Part shown: piece after piece, positions 21,564 through 32,754 of the stretch
How the letters are laid out: every line of letters starts with the position of its first letter
Position numbering within the stretch: the stretch's first letter is position 1
NCBI GenBank assembly: GCA_947471745.1
Contig: CANJKZ010000267.1
Location: 1,071,001-1,135,000 of the forward strand
Origin: Closterium sp. Naga37s-1
Lineage: Eukaryota > Streptophyta > Zygnematophyceae > Desmidiales > Closteriaceae
Direction of reading: 5' to 3'
Length of the DNA: 64,000 nucleotides
Made by a program: the position numbers and the translations under genes
Notes under the pieces: generated by a model
Databases searched by the model: none
The model's input: the letters and a program-made list of their open reading frames with translations, nothing else
Told to the model about the DNA's origin: nothing

Positions 21564-22108
21564 GCTGAGATTCTAAAATCTAATGCTGGATTATGCACCA
21601 TTGCTTTAACCAGACTTACAGATCAGCCTTCACATACATCTACTTAACTGTTGCTCGGCAGCAGCCTTTGTGCGAGTATGATCTTCTCTGTATCATAATT
21701 CGCATAGATATGTTTGAAATATGTTTCAGAAACATGTGTGAACTAGAGAAAGAATGAACAGAAGCGGGCATACAGGGGGGTTGGTACAATTAGCATCCCA
21801 TGTCAAAAATTATGTTATATCTATAGACAGCCTACAGCATAGACTAGTGTAGCTACACCTGCTGTGGTACACCCCAAATTGCGCTTGCTTTGCTCGTATT
21901 TCTCGGGCCCTTGGCCCTCTATTGAAACCCCTCTTCCTCTTTCCTATATCAACATCTTGCTACTTTCCTAGCTTCTGTAGTTCTAGACAAGTAGTTGTTG
22001 AGAACCCCTAATTTCTACAGTACAACCCTTGGACCTTTATGGCTAGTAGCAAGTAGTGCCAGTAAGAGTCTGGTTAGAACAAAGCTGTTGAAACGTTAGC
22101 TCCTTAGC
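21564..22108. terminator. Tail-to-tail region between copies B and C
   Basis: 545 bp between the two stop codons, AT-richer than the exons, no coding frame. It should hold both 3' UTRs and polyadenylation sites; several A/T-rich words are present but none can be singled out. Confidence 0.4.
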
Positions 22109-22315
22109 TTACGGCAAGCACAGCTGCATGCCCTCCCACATCGACGACACAGTACAGTCATACCCTCCATTGAGCGACCGCAAAAGGTTCACTTTCTTCT
22201 TGTATTGAGACGCAATCAGCTTGCCACACGTGTCTCCTCTCTTCACAAGATAGAACCGACGAGTCTTGCACTGAATTCCTCCGAAACCTGGCCGCTCATC
22301 CACTAGTAAACACAC
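22109..22315 (-). pseudogene. Copy C exon 11: last LysM
   Basis: 207 nt, reads VCLLVDERPGFGG, FYLVKRGDTCGKLIASQY, EGMQLCLP and stop at 22111-22109. Intact and close to copy B. Confidence 0.82.
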
Positions 22316-22469
22316 CTGGTGTGTGCGAGGGGTCAAATCACAGGATAGCTCAAATTTAGGCAATCAGCATGCCATGCAACCCGTGTCAGGGCACTGTTAG
22401 GATGCTGTTTTCAGCAATCCAACCATGAGCATATCAGTATAAGAAGCCCAAAGGGTAACAGCAGCCTTT

Positions 22470-23010
22470 GATATCAGGGTAAAACATCCTGATTACCCTG
22501 CTTTCAGGATGCTGTCTGGGGTTTGCTTTAAAATTTCAGGATGATACTAGATTTCACCCTGTAACTTCAGGATAATTGTATTTTTTTGCCCTGAATTTTC
22601 AGGAAGGCCGTAGTTTTTTGCCCTGAAACGTCAGGATGAGTATTGAGCAGTGCCCTGACGCGTATACAAAAGGGAAGGGAAGGGGGTGGGGAGGTGGGAG
22701 GGGAAGTGGGTGGGATGTTGTTCCCTTAAATGATTCCAACCACCTCTGTGTTGCGAGACGGCATGCACATTGATGAGCTGGCAGGCCAAGGCACGAGACT
22801 ATCTACAGATCTCGTGCCTGTGTTACCATATAAAATTATTACATGTGCAATCACGATACCAATCAAGGTTCTTTACAGACTCTGCCCTGACAGGACAGGA
22901 TAAAATCCAGCTGGTGCCCAGGAAATTCAGGATGCCCATGAAAGTTTGCCCTGAAAAATCAGGACGTTTTTTTTCCTTTTTGAAAATATGCCATGAGGGC
23001 TCAGGATGTC
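22470..23010. repeat. Cluster of short CCCTGA / TCAGGAT palindromic motifs
   Basis: In copy C intron 10, the pair CCCTGA...TCAGGAT recurs about ten times at uneven spacing (for example near 22498, 22556, 22590, 22620, 22885, 22942), each a small imperfect hairpin with a 2-8 base centre. The spacing is too irregular for a CRISPR array. Confidence 0.6.
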
Positions 23011-23084
23011 TGAAATCCTAGCAAAGGCCCACACCAAAATTATAACCAGACAACTCTAATCACTGTCAAGTTCAAGTTGGGCCT

Positions 23085-23660
23085 TGCAAGTTCGACCTTG
23101 CAAGTTGGCCCTCGTCAGTCTTCCAAAGTAAACTGGATTCATGTCTTTCACATACAAGGGCAGGCAGCATGTACGCACAGTGTGAACTTGCAAGGCCCAC
23201 ACCAGTCTTGCAAAGTAAACTGGATGCATGTTTTTCACATACAAGGGCAGGCAGTGAAAGAATCTCAAGTGTTGTCTTGATTAGAAAGAGTGTCGGTACA
23301 TATAGGAGATGAGAAGTTTTGGGAACGAAGTGGGGTACCCTCAGCATTTATTGGTGGACCAATCAGATTGGGTCGACCAACAATTGCTGGGGTAACCAAC
23401 AATCGTTGGAGGGGACCATTATTGGCCCCCCCCCGTCAATTGCGGTCGAGTTGGGTTTGGGGGCGCCCAACCAAAATTGGTTGGGTCGCCTTGACCCAAA
23501 GTGTACACCCACTTTAGGGTGTAACACATGCACAAATATAAACATACATTATGCTATATTCTAACAGGCAGCACATATGCACTGTGTGAACTTGCAAGGC
23601 CCACCTCGCTCTTGCAAAAAAAACTGGATGCATGGCTTTCAAAAACATAGGCAGGCAGCT
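23085..23660. repeat. Three copies of a roughly 90-bp repeat with a 310-bp insert
   Basis: Segments carrying AACTTGCAAGGCCCAC and AAACTGGATGCATG occur at about 23085-23167, 23160-23255 and 23566-23660. Between the second and third lies an unrelated block (about 23256-23565) rich in ACCAACAAT / ATTGGTTGGGT inverted words. All lie in copy C intron 10. Confidence 0.65.
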
Positions 23661-23837
23661 CGTACACATGGAGTAAGCACCCTCAGCGTGGAGCGAACAG
23701 CAGATTCAGCCAGCAGCACCGGGCAGCAGGTGGTGGCACTAAAGAGTGAGGAAGCTTCGAGACCGGTTCAAAAAGGCTCAAAAGCATTCGACATGTCAGA
23801 AAGACTTAGCTTTCACGTGCAAGCCAAACGCGCTCAC

Positions 23838-24062
23838 CCTGTCGAGAACAGAGTCGTCCCACCCAGCTGCACCGGGCAGCAGGTGGTCGCAGTAGAGAGC
23901 GGGGTTGATGCGGAAGGTCTTTGAGTAGCCCATGCGGCTCCACCCGTAGCCGAACGCCGCCACCTGCTGGCATGTGTGCAGGCCCGGCTCGAGAGCCTTG
24001 TGGTCCGTGCAGGCCGCCACGGGGAAGGTGGGGGCGTTGGTGTTGTTCTCCACACACACGCG
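23838..24062 (-). pseudogene. Copy C exon 10 (LysM-like)
   Basis: 225 nt, RVCVENNTN to DDSVLDR, open and in phase. It is the most diverged exon between B and C (EPGLHTCQQVAAFGYGWSR here). A decayed copy of part of it lies at about 23695-23760. Confidence 0.75.
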
Positions 24063-24451
24063 CTGCAGGGAGGATGGGGATGCAACGGGGGAGGGGGAGG
24101 GAGAGGGGCTTGAACAAGGTTCATTTCCCCTGGAGCGAAAGGTATGCCCTCAACAGTCAGCTGTATCACGGCTTGAGTGTTTAAGGCACCTCGAGGTGAC
24201 ATAAGAAGCTAAGGACGTTAGGCACCCTATTGCGAGACAAAATAGAGCTTTACCAACTTAGCAGAAAAATACCTTCATCTCTTGAATATTCAAAGGAATA
24301 AGGCAGCAAAACTATCTGCTAGAGTATGTGGTGTAAAAAGGCAAAGTAATGGTGCCTTCTACAAAAGCGTCCGAACTAAAGAGCAAAGAGCCCAGAAAAC
24401 AAAAGTGTTGGGAAGGGAAGGGTTTGGAGCGCGATTTGGGTGCGATCTGGC

Positions 24452-24547
24452 CTTTCCAGGGACGAGAGGTTGTGAGCAGTCAATGTTACGGTTCAGGTGT
24501 GTTATGTTGGTGTCAAGGATGCTGTTGATTGACGTGCACGTGTCACC
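24452..24547 (-). pseudogene. Copy C exon 9 (LysM) with a GC donor
   Basis: Encodes GDTCTSINSIL and CSQPLVPGK. The following bases are GGAAAG|gccaga, whereas A has gttagc and B gtcaga. This is either a usable GC-AG intron or a donor-site loss. Confidence 0.75.
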
Positions 24548-24662
24548 CTGGGGTTGGTCGGGGGGAAGAGATGGGTGTGTGTGAGTGCAGGTGGGGATGA
24601 AGTGTGCCTCACCAGGTTGGTGGTGCACATGCTTGTGAAAAGGGCACCCATTCGTGCCTCAC

Positions 24663-25236
24663 CTGGTTGGCGGTATACATGCTGGTGCAGGTCTTGTTGG
24701 CAGATGCCGACACGTTGACTATCAAGCCACGAGGTATGGGCTTGTCACATGCCATGCCCTGTCAAGGCACCATGAAAGAGAACAGCGCAACATCACACCG
24801 ACTGAATTTTCTGGTGATTGTTGAAGGGGCAATACCGTAAGTCTCTGCCAGCACATGCCATCAGCAGCAAACCCATCTACCGATGTCGAGTTAAGAAAAC
24901 ACGACCAGATTGGCCCTTTGTTTTTTTCCTGTGCTTTTTTTTATAAATACACGTGATCAACACTTGTACTCAACACGGTCGAGTTTTTTTGGGAAAAAAA
25001 CAACTACGTAACTCAAAGTTTCTGGTCGGGTAGGAACTCGAGTTGGGTAAAAAATCGACTCGCATGCCCATGTGTAAGCGAGGGGTGTTCATCAACACAC
25101 CTGACCTCATCAGCAAGCTTCACCTTGTTGCTCTCCAGCAGCTCTTGAGGTGAGAGGTCAAAGATGTCGAGCAGCAGAGGGCATGTGAGGCCGGGGGGCG
25201 CTGGGAAGAATGGCACTCGAGTAGCAGACTCACTCA
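24663..25236 (-). pseudogene. Copy C exons 7 and 8
   Basis: Exon 7 (25236-25124) reads VSESATRVPFFPAPPG and ends AACAAG|gtgaag. Exon 8 (24758-24663) reads MACDKPIPRGLIVNV. Both match A and B in length and phase. Confidence 0.75.
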
Positions 25237-26244
25237 CTGGTGGACGGGGGGCAGAAAAGGGAGAGAGGCAGAAAGGGGGGTGTGGGGAGAAAGGGAGAGA
25301 GGAGAGATAGGCAAGGGGGGCCGGAGGTTAAGAAGCCAGAGCTGAAAGCTTTCGAGCAGAGGGCAAGTGAGGCTGCCGAGCTGGGACGATGGGCCCCACA
25401 GGACCAAGGCAGTCATTGGTAGAAGAAGGGGCGTGGGGGGAGCGGGGGGCGGGGGGAGAGTAGAAAGGGTTCCAGCAAAGCGGGTAGAGGGAAATCGCAT
25501 AAAGTGGGCGGCGACAAGAAGGATGGTACGGTGATGGGCTCCCTAACATAGTGATTAGAGGTGGAACCTAGAGGAGAGAATATGTGTGCGATGGGAGTAG
25601 GGATATCATAGGAAGAGCAGCGCTCAATTGAAGCGCCTAGAAAGAAGTAGCCTTACAATTTTGTGTGGAAGGTGCTTTTGAGGAACAAGCCTCTTAGCTG
25701 ATGTGGGGTGCGAAGTTCAAGGTGAAGACAAGAGGGAGGTAGGGATCAGTGGATTTTTTACGTGCCTAGCTGTGAGCTAGATGACAAGGTGGAGTATAAA
25801 GAAGAAATCTCAGGGTTAACATGATGGGCAGGATGGGCGCCTAGAAGCAGAATACACCTTGACCATCCTGGCCTCGCGAACTTAGAGAGACTTACCTTGG
25901 TTACTGAGTAGTCGAAGAAACTGAGTCAATGCACACGAGGCCCTCTTGTGCAGTCGATGCACAGGTGTGCATACATAGGAGATAAAATTAACGAAGGATC
26001 TCTCGACTGACCAGAGTTACAAAGTATCCTTGCGAGGCTAGTCCAGCAGCACTCGCAACATTGCAGGTGAGTCGGTTTACAAGCAAAATGGGTCATTTAT
26101 TGTTGCAGGCAACCATCAGAACACATGCCAATTCAGCAGCACAGGTGCGCAAGCAAGTGCTGCTGGTGTAGGCAAAAGACAGGAAACGATGAGAATCTTC
26201 CTCACCTCAGGTGTGTTCGAGTCAACTCAGAAATCACATCGATA

Positions 26245-26365
26245 AAAGCTAGGTTAAAATCTAGGTTAAAAGCTAGGTTAAAAGCTAGGTTAAAAGCTAG
26301 GTTAAAATCTAGGTTAAAAGCTAGGTTAAAAGCTAGGTTAAAGTCTAGGTTAAAAGCTAGCTATG
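26245..26365. repeat. 12-bp tandem repeat in copy C intron 6
   Basis: About ten units of AGCTAGGTTAAA on the plus strand. Confidence 0.88.
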
Positions 26366-26510
26366 AAGTTGAAGTCAGGGTTAACAAACTGGGCGGGCAG
26401 AAAGCAGGTAAGGTGATCGCCAACCTTGAGAGGCCATATGATCGCTTCAAGCAGTTGATTGAAGTGATTCAGATGAGTTACAGGGTAATGCTGGGGAGAG
26501 GTTAGCCTAC

Positions 26511-27174
26511 CTTGGTTACAGGGTTGCTTGAGGGGGTTAGAGTAGTCGAGGGGGAAGAAGGAGGGCGGGCAGAGGCAGAAGGAGGAGGCATCATAGCCCT
26601 CGAGGCACACGCCAGGCGCACACGTGTCAGTGCTGTTAAGGCGACAGATGGGGAACTCTGGACGGACGTTGAAAAGGTGGAGAGGAATTTAGAGAGGTTA
26701 GAGGCGATGAGATGGCAAGTGGGAGGAAAATTGTGAGTACTACAGTGAATGGGGTGGGAGGCGATGAAATGGTAAGTGGGGAGTGAAACGGTTAGAAGTG
26801 CTGGTTGATTGATTGTGCTGTGCTATGAACGTTGAAGAGTTTTGGATGAGGCAAAATTTGAAGGGGTTGCAGCTGCAATGGCTGAAATGAGAGGGCACGA
26901 GCTCGTGTTGATGAGACGTGATTTTAATCAGGATTTACCCCTGTCAATACCCTTGTGCACTATGTGGTGATGGCTGCGTGGACTTACCATTATAACCAGC
27001 CAAGCTTACCGTTGAAGCACGTTTGGAAGGCGGGCATTTGGGGGAGCTTGTAGCTGGGCTGGCTGAGAGGGCACGAGCACGTGCTGGTGTATGTGCCTGT
27101 GGCTGCTGACCGCACCGCAGTGCACCTGCCAGCACCGCATGGATTCACTTCCCACGCCGTGCATGGGTTGACGT
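26511..27174 (-). pseudogene. Copy C exons 5 and 6: EGF-like modules
   Basis: Exon 5 (27174-27010) and exon 6 (26657-26511) are open, 165 and 147 nt, with the same Cys pattern as copies A and B. Exon 5 is followed by AACG|gtaagc. A fragment resembling exon 5 sits in the intron near 26885-26905. Confidence 0.75.
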
Positions 27175-27326
27175 CTGTGTGGCATGGGGAGTGAGGAGAG
27201 GAGAGACAAGGAGAGACAAGGAGAGACAAGGAGGATAAGATGATGGACGAAAGGGGAAAAGGGCTGAACAGAGGAGCAAGAAGGGTATGAAAACATTATG
27301 ATTGGAGTGGAATCACTAGTTGAGTG

Positions 27327-27997
27327 CTTAGTGGGAATATACGCTTATAGCGTATATACGCGTATCGTATATACGCTAACGTATATACGCTAAACGCTTA
27401 AGGGTCGATTTGGTAATACACTTTTTCGGGCAGGTAAAAAACTATCCCGGGCAGGGTGAAAAAAACGTCGTGCTTAAGAAGGTGATCCCTATTCTCATTA
27501 AGACTTTCGTAGCATTTCCCTAAGTCTGAACGGCGATTGGGGTGGGATGTGGAGTAGACACTAAAAGGAGAAGTAGGTAGGAATCGGAAGGAGCTCTGCT
27601 GTTAGAAAGCGGGAATGCCAACTAGAAATGACGACTGGAATTTTGCTGGCTGGTAAGTAGCATGAGTGGGGTTTGGTGGGGGACGTTTTTGACAGGTTGG
27701 AATTCGTAGATAATATGGGTTACAATGCGGTACCAATCTAATGTTCAAATTTGAACTGCCTGCAACTTCGAAGGCCCACTCCCGCTTCCCTAGACCGTCA
27801 AATTGCATTGCGACTTAGGCGAAATGCTCAGCAGAAGATTCCGCATCTTTCTGTATACAAGCGATTTTTTTTCCCTGGGCAGCCCGAAAATGTTTCTGAT
27901 AGCGTATAGCGTATTAGCTAGCGTATTGCGTTTTGCGTACACACGCTAGCGTGTATACGCTATACGCTTTAGGGTTTGAGCGTATATTCCCACTAAG
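27327..27997. mobile_element. hAT-like MITE in copy C intron 4
   Basis: 671 bp with perfect 18-bp terminal inverted repeats CTTAGTGGGAATATACGC, flanked by 8-bp target repeats GTTGAGTG (27319-27326) and GTTGAGTA (27998-28005). Many GCGTATATACGC words lie just inside both ends. No transposase frame. The 8-bp duplication fits the hAT superfamily. Confidence 0.82.
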
Positions 27998-28534
27998 GTT
28001 GAGTAAATACATGGATGCATTGTTCCCTCTTAGCGATTCAATTCAAACGGATGCATGAATCTTGTGGTGCAGGCACGATCAGTCACTGATAATGAATTAT
28101 AATTGCGAGCATATGATCTATGCTGGAAAAAACGCTCAGGGCAAGAAAAGAATCATGTATGTTAGTGTGTATCCTGAAATTCGTGATATGCGGTACGCTC
28201 GGTTAGGCAGCGAAACAAATGTGTGTATAAATTGAACAAACCCAAATGTCGACTGCAACTGTATTTCCCCTTACTGTTCTTTTCCAACATAGCATATTCT
28301 CACGAATGTGGCACATGGATATTGGGACCAAAGCAAGTGTGCATGTGCACACAGACAAAGATGAACAGATGAACAGATGCATGCTTCTATAGGCGCAGAT
28401 GCATTCAGGCACACACACCTGAGAAATCACAAGATACATGCTTCAATGGCCCGTACACAGCACATACACTTCGAGCCACAGATGCACACATTCACACACC
28501 GACGCGTGGCACTCACCAAACCGTTCATACGAAC

Positions 28535-29069
28535 CTGTGAAACGGAAGGTCCAAGCTTTGATGGACTGAACGCATGCCCACGTGTTGGCACTGCTGAACC
28601 CAGCAAACACCGGGATCACTCCCTCGGTGCTGCTATTGCCATCATAGAACACAGAGCACAGGTCAAGAGTCAGCTTCACACTCCCCATCCTCGTAGCTCC
28701 TTTATAAGTCACTGCCTCTAGAGTCTTAGTGGCAGCCGTATAGTCCACCCTCATGCTGTATAACGAGGATGAAGTGTATCTCTTTTGAGACGAAAAAGCC
28801 AGCCGCCGTGTCACGTTAAAGTCAGTGTGAACGGAGAGGAACGCCACATCCTTGTAAATGGCATAGTTAGGGTCAAGGCCGCTAAAGGCATCAAACATCA
28901 CCGCCACACTCCTCCCTCCATCCGCCCACGTCCCATTCGCATCCCCTGATGCCAAAATGAGCTCGCCGACTGGACGCTTGTTGTGGACCTGTGCCTCTAA
29001 GCAGGGACGCAGCAAGTGACTCCCTATAATAGAGTGTCCCGCTAAGAATAGCGGATGATTGGTTCGCGT
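28535..29069 (-). pseudogene. Copy C fused exon 1 / exon 4
   Basis: In gene sense the exon 1-like sequence runs to TTGGCATCAGG and changes at once to GATGCGAATGGGACGTGGGC, the NANGTWADGG segment of lectin 2. The retained lectin half (SVAVMFDAFSG to IKAWTFRF) is intact and ends TTTCACAG|gttcgt. Confidence 0.85.
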
Positions 29070-29749
29070 GTGGCATGGGTGCGGTGAGAGCGGGCGGCGA
29101 ATTGCGGAAAGGAGCGAAACTTGCGGTAATGGCAGCATCGCGGCGCGATAGGAAAGGAATATTTTGCGTCCGCGGTTTCAATAACATATTCCATTCCTGT
29201 CCGAGAACTTACCACCACCCAGGGCAAAGCCGGCTAGACCAATTCTGGGTCAAAGTTTTCAGGCACTGCCTGAAAAGTTTGACCTGGCAGGTCCGTACGG
29301 CTGGAATGGATTCGGGCTCGAACCCTAAACACACTGCACCACGCTTGCATCTCACAAAGACGCATTAAAATGATTTCCACCTCTCTGGATTTTGGAATCT
29401 GGCCAGCACAGGCTGTGACTGAGTTGGGTTGTTGCATTGGAATGGGATACAGTAGATGTGATATCTAGTAAGTAAAGCTCGTGGTGGCCTGACGCAGCAG
29501 TAAGGTGTATAGTACAGGTACAGCTACGGGAAAGAGGAGAAGGAAGGGGCGAAGAAGTCTTGTTGTCGGGACTGAAAGCAGCCGAAAGGCCCAAACGCAT
29601 GCCGCAGCGATTGCTAGAGTTTGGTTCGGTTTCGTTGGGTCGGAGATGGGAAATTGAGCGATTTGAGAATCTCCGCCCCAGAGGGATACGGAAAACCATC
29701 TGAGATTTCATTTGGTTGGACACCTGCAGTGCCTCCTCCACACCGAAGC
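29070..29749 (-). promoter_or_regulatory. Region upstream of copy C
   Basis: Similar to the region upstream of copy A (compare 29070-29400 with 9552-9870, and 29680-29800 with 10700-10840), so it is probably the old promoter and 5' UTR. No coding frame. The similarity across GGGCTCGAACCC suggests a conserved block of unknown use. Confidence 0.5.
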
Positions 29750-30295
29750 ACTGCACCGTTCGACGTGCTGTTTGCCACGCTGGCATGTTGACATTGCTGA
29801 AGGCAACATTTTCTTTTATTTTGGCAATGCAAGTTACACTATAGCAGCGCAGGCAACATTTTCTGGCTGTCTGCGGAAGGCGAGGGTGTACACTATTGGA
29901 TGTGTTCGTTAACAGAACAGCCTCGTACAAGGTTTGAGTGTTAGGGAATTTTACCATTTTGGGGTTGCTAAGTGTAAGGAATTTTCCGACATTCCTTAAC
30001 GCGCATCTCAACATCGCGTACACGACCAACTGTTTCTTCGCGTTATTGCTAACGGTGTTTTGCCGCCTTCGCTCACCACATTTGCCAAACCATGCATTGC
30101 TGGACCGGCCGAGTTGGCCTACGCTTCGGGACTAGCCCGGGCCTAGTTAGCTCGCACGCATCGCGTAACCGTTTGCTTGTTTTCGCTATAAATGTTCGCT
30201 CAGGCCTTCGCTCACATTTGTACTCATTTGCCAACTTAGTGCAATCCTAGCTACGTCGATACATTGCACCCGTAACACTTGGCTATCAGAGCCAC
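29750..30295 (+). repeat. Terminal repeat DR1 of the recombinase unit (contains a 339-bp LTR-like block)
   Basis: From ACTGCACCGTT to TATCAGAGCCAC this segment matches 49967-49472 in reverse. The inner part, 29939-30277, runs TGTTAGGG...CCGTAACA and is followed by TTGGCTATCAGAGCC, which looks like an LTR plus a tRNA-Met-type primer site. The outer 190 bp carries a 52-bp insertion relative to the other copy. If the inversion described below is undone, the two copies become direct repeats. Confidence 0.7.
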
Positions 30296-31757
30296 GGCAC
30301 CTGTTTCTAGGGGCTCATTCTTCACTGGTGAGTCCTGTTTACTCTCCAAAATCCGGCGGCTCGGGAAAAACCCCGCCCACGCCTGGGGATGTACGGGGCG
30401 CGGAGGAATCGGGGGACGCGTGGGGCGAAGTCGGCCCTCCAGGATCCCACCAAATTTGGACCTTGCGCGGCCCTGCGTGGCATAGTGAAACCCACCAGGC
30501 TGCCACCGAAAACTCCGCGAGCCCCCCAAAACCGAAAGAACCCACGTGGTTCTTACGCGCCAAAGCATGCGCGACTCGGTGGAAACCGGACGCGATTGGT
30601 TGTTCAACATTGACAGGTGGAAAATCGCGCTCATGCCCTGCGCGTTCGCGAAACAGTAAGAGCGAGAGGGTCGGTTGCGACTTCGCGAAACGAGTATCGA
30701 CCTATGTTCGCACAAAAAGAGGTTTGGTAAGCGCGGTGCGAGAACACGTTTGGAAACACCTGGCGCGATTAGACTGGCTCCATGCTGGCTGACACGTGCA
30801 GCACTTTGAACGACCTACACAGCTGTCGCTGTGCGGTCGAGACGCGAACGCGGTGCCGTGCGAAGCATGTCTAAGCCGTGACCGGTCATTACATACAGCC
30901 TGTCCACATTTACGCTTTTCGCTCGCTAGTTGCACATGAACCTCCTCTCTCTTGTCCCATCAAATTCAGTGGACTTAGACGGAAATCGAAGGTCGCGTGT
31001 CGCGGTTACAATAAGGGCCGCGCTTGATGGACCGTGATCGCCATGGTCGCGATGTTTAGGGTTAACCGATAATCACACGCGGGCGTGTGTTTCCACGGTC
31101 AGAGTTAGAAGTGCCATAGTCGGAATCGCGTAGAGACATCACAACATGTTGACACACGCGTTACGTAGGAGTAGGGGTAATCTCGGACGATGCATGCATA
31201 CCGTGAATCGCATCGCGGCGCCAATTCTCCACGACTCCCTTAATGCCACAGGCAACACAGCCGCCCCAGGTAGCGCCGCCGTGCAAAACATGCCCGCGCT
31301 AAATCCCACATGGAGCACCCCATACGTGCAGCCTGTAATTTTTGGGGCCCAATGCCCGCGTTCCACCCACAGGAACTTATCAACGGGATCCACCTGGCAC
31401 CGCGGTCACAGATTCCTCTAGCATCGGCGTCGTTCGCGTTTCAGACCCAACAGGATGATCAGAACACGACTGCAGTATTCACGCCTCATCACGGAACACA
31501 GACTCACGGACAACAAACCTCGTCCACGAACGGTCACACAAACCAGCTATTCGGGATGCCTGTTCGTGGCTACGTGGGGCCGCAATACGCGAATTTCGGG
31601 TTTAGGTACGGGTACATCGGCGTTCAACCAGACCCCGTGGTGCACACACCCGCAACTGTCGCGACACCTCCTGTCGCGCCCGCGACCCCATTTCCTAACG
31701 CGATTCCTCCTGAAATCTCACCACCGGTCCCAGCCTCGCCAGGCACCAGAGAACCAT
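30296..31757 (+). pseudogene. Leader and N-terminal part of the tyrosine recombinase gene
   Basis: The first 850 bp show no convincing frame. From ATG 31310 an open frame reads MEHPIRAACNFWGPMP and then a Gln/Thr/Pro-rich stretch (TPATVATPPVAPATPFP) up to PGTREP, where copia element 1 is inserted after ACCAT. A second frame (31146-31421) overlaps its start and may be the upstream part displaced by a frameshift. The frame continues exactly at 59809 on the minus strand (LVVGVNTQA) when element 1 and its target repeat are removed. Before the insertion this was one gene. Confidence 0.6.
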
Positions 31758-32652
31758 TGTCGAAGAGAAAGGCCCCGCCCTCGCTTGGGCGCAGCCGATC
31801 TCGCCGTCGACGAGAAGTTCGCGACGGATTGGTCGACGAAATGGGCTTCTGCAGTTCGACGGAAGTTGCGGTCGAGCAGGCTCTGCTCGACAGAATCTGG
31901 TCGACGAGCTCTGCGCGACGAGCTCTGGTCGACGATCTCTGCGCGACGAGCTCCCGTCGAAGGGCGCTGGTCGACGATCCTGGTCGAGGAACTCTGGTCT
32001 AGGAGTTCGGGTCGAGGAGCTCTGTTCGGCGAACGTTGTTCGACCGATCAATGTCGAGCTGATCGACCGAAGTTGCAGAGTTGTGCGAAACTCTGCGGAG
32101 GCGTGCGAACTTTCGCCCAGGAGATATTGGCGAAGTTCTACCTGCGGAACGGCAGAACGTGCTCGACGGTGCGCACCTGGAGAAACCGACGACACGTTTT
32201 CTACCTGGCACCTGCGCAATGTGCCTGACGGTGAAACCGCCAACCTGCACCTACTTGGTAGGTGCGCACATCTGCGCAGATAGACAACCTGCGACTGCAG
32301 ATAGTTACCTGCGACTGCAGATAGTCACCTGCGACTGCAGTGCTGGCAGACCGCGCGCAGTGCAACGTTGGCAGACAACTCTGCTGCAACGTTGGCAAGC
32401 CGCTCTTCTGCTGCGCTGGCAGATTTCGCCCCTTGCTAGGTGTTGCATGCCCTTCTAGTCATTTTCATTCTGCATGCCTCAATTCTACTTTCAACTTTTC
32501 ATTGCAAGTTGTTATTTTCCTTAGTGGAATTCTTGCCAAACTCATGTGTGAACACAAGCAAGAAGTAAGAACGCTACTAGAGCGCTACGATCACTCGCAC
32601 AACCCCGTGCCCTCCTCCGTAGTCCACTCCCGTTGTGTAGTGACTCTCCGCA
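31758..32652 (+). repeat. Copia element 1, left LTR
   Basis: 895 bp, TGTCGAAG...CTCCGCA, preceded by target repeat ACCAT (31753-31757). It matches 38127-38638 (first 512 bp) plus the reverse of 59815-60196 (last 382 bp). The sequence TGGTGCGGTGAGCGTGG follows at 32653 and could be the primer-binding site. Confidence 0.85.
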
Positions 32653-32754
32653 TGGTGCGGTGAGCGTGGAAGGCCCCGCGTTAGAACCTTCAGATAGCCG
32701 ACTTCTGCGTTCATTATCTAAGTTGTTGTTAGGCCGGCAGCCGTCTTAGTCGCC

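Larger units (their letters stand above)
22109..29069 (-). pseudogene. Copy C: 5'-deleted lectin-EGF-LysM gene
   Basis: Exons on the minus strand: fused 29069-28535, 27174-27010, 26657-26511, 25236-25124, 24758-24663, 24547-24452, 24062-23838, 22315-22109 (stop). The 3' two thirds match copies A and B in exon length, phase and sequence and are open. At the 5' end, the start of exon 1 is fused directly to the middle of the second lectin domain. The signal core, jelly roll, lectin 1 and half of lectin 2 are missing, together with introns 1-3. From the conserved ATG (MPHANQS) the fusion is out of frame with the lectin. An ATG further upstream (MLPLPQ, 29138) is in frame but gives no signal peptide. 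One intron also has a GC donor. Hence probably a young pseudogene. Confidence 0.8.

Noticed and set aside
22470-23010. CRISPR or REP-type array from the palindromic motif
   Set aside because: Spacing and centres vary, there are no constant repeats, and the context is a eukaryotic intron.
27602-27808. Small open frame inside the MITE
   Set aside because: Short, without transposase motifs, in an element whose ends mark it as non-autonomous.
29300-29345. tRNA or SINE from a B-box-like GGGTTCGAGCCC (minus strand), also near 9778 and 11330
   Set aside because: No matching A box or cloverleaf could be seen. It is better explained as part of the upstream block shared by the three lectin copies.
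30328-30792. 154-codon open frame in the leader of the recombinase unit
   Set aside because: No recognisable motif, and competing frames of equal length exist on both strands. Not supported as a gene.
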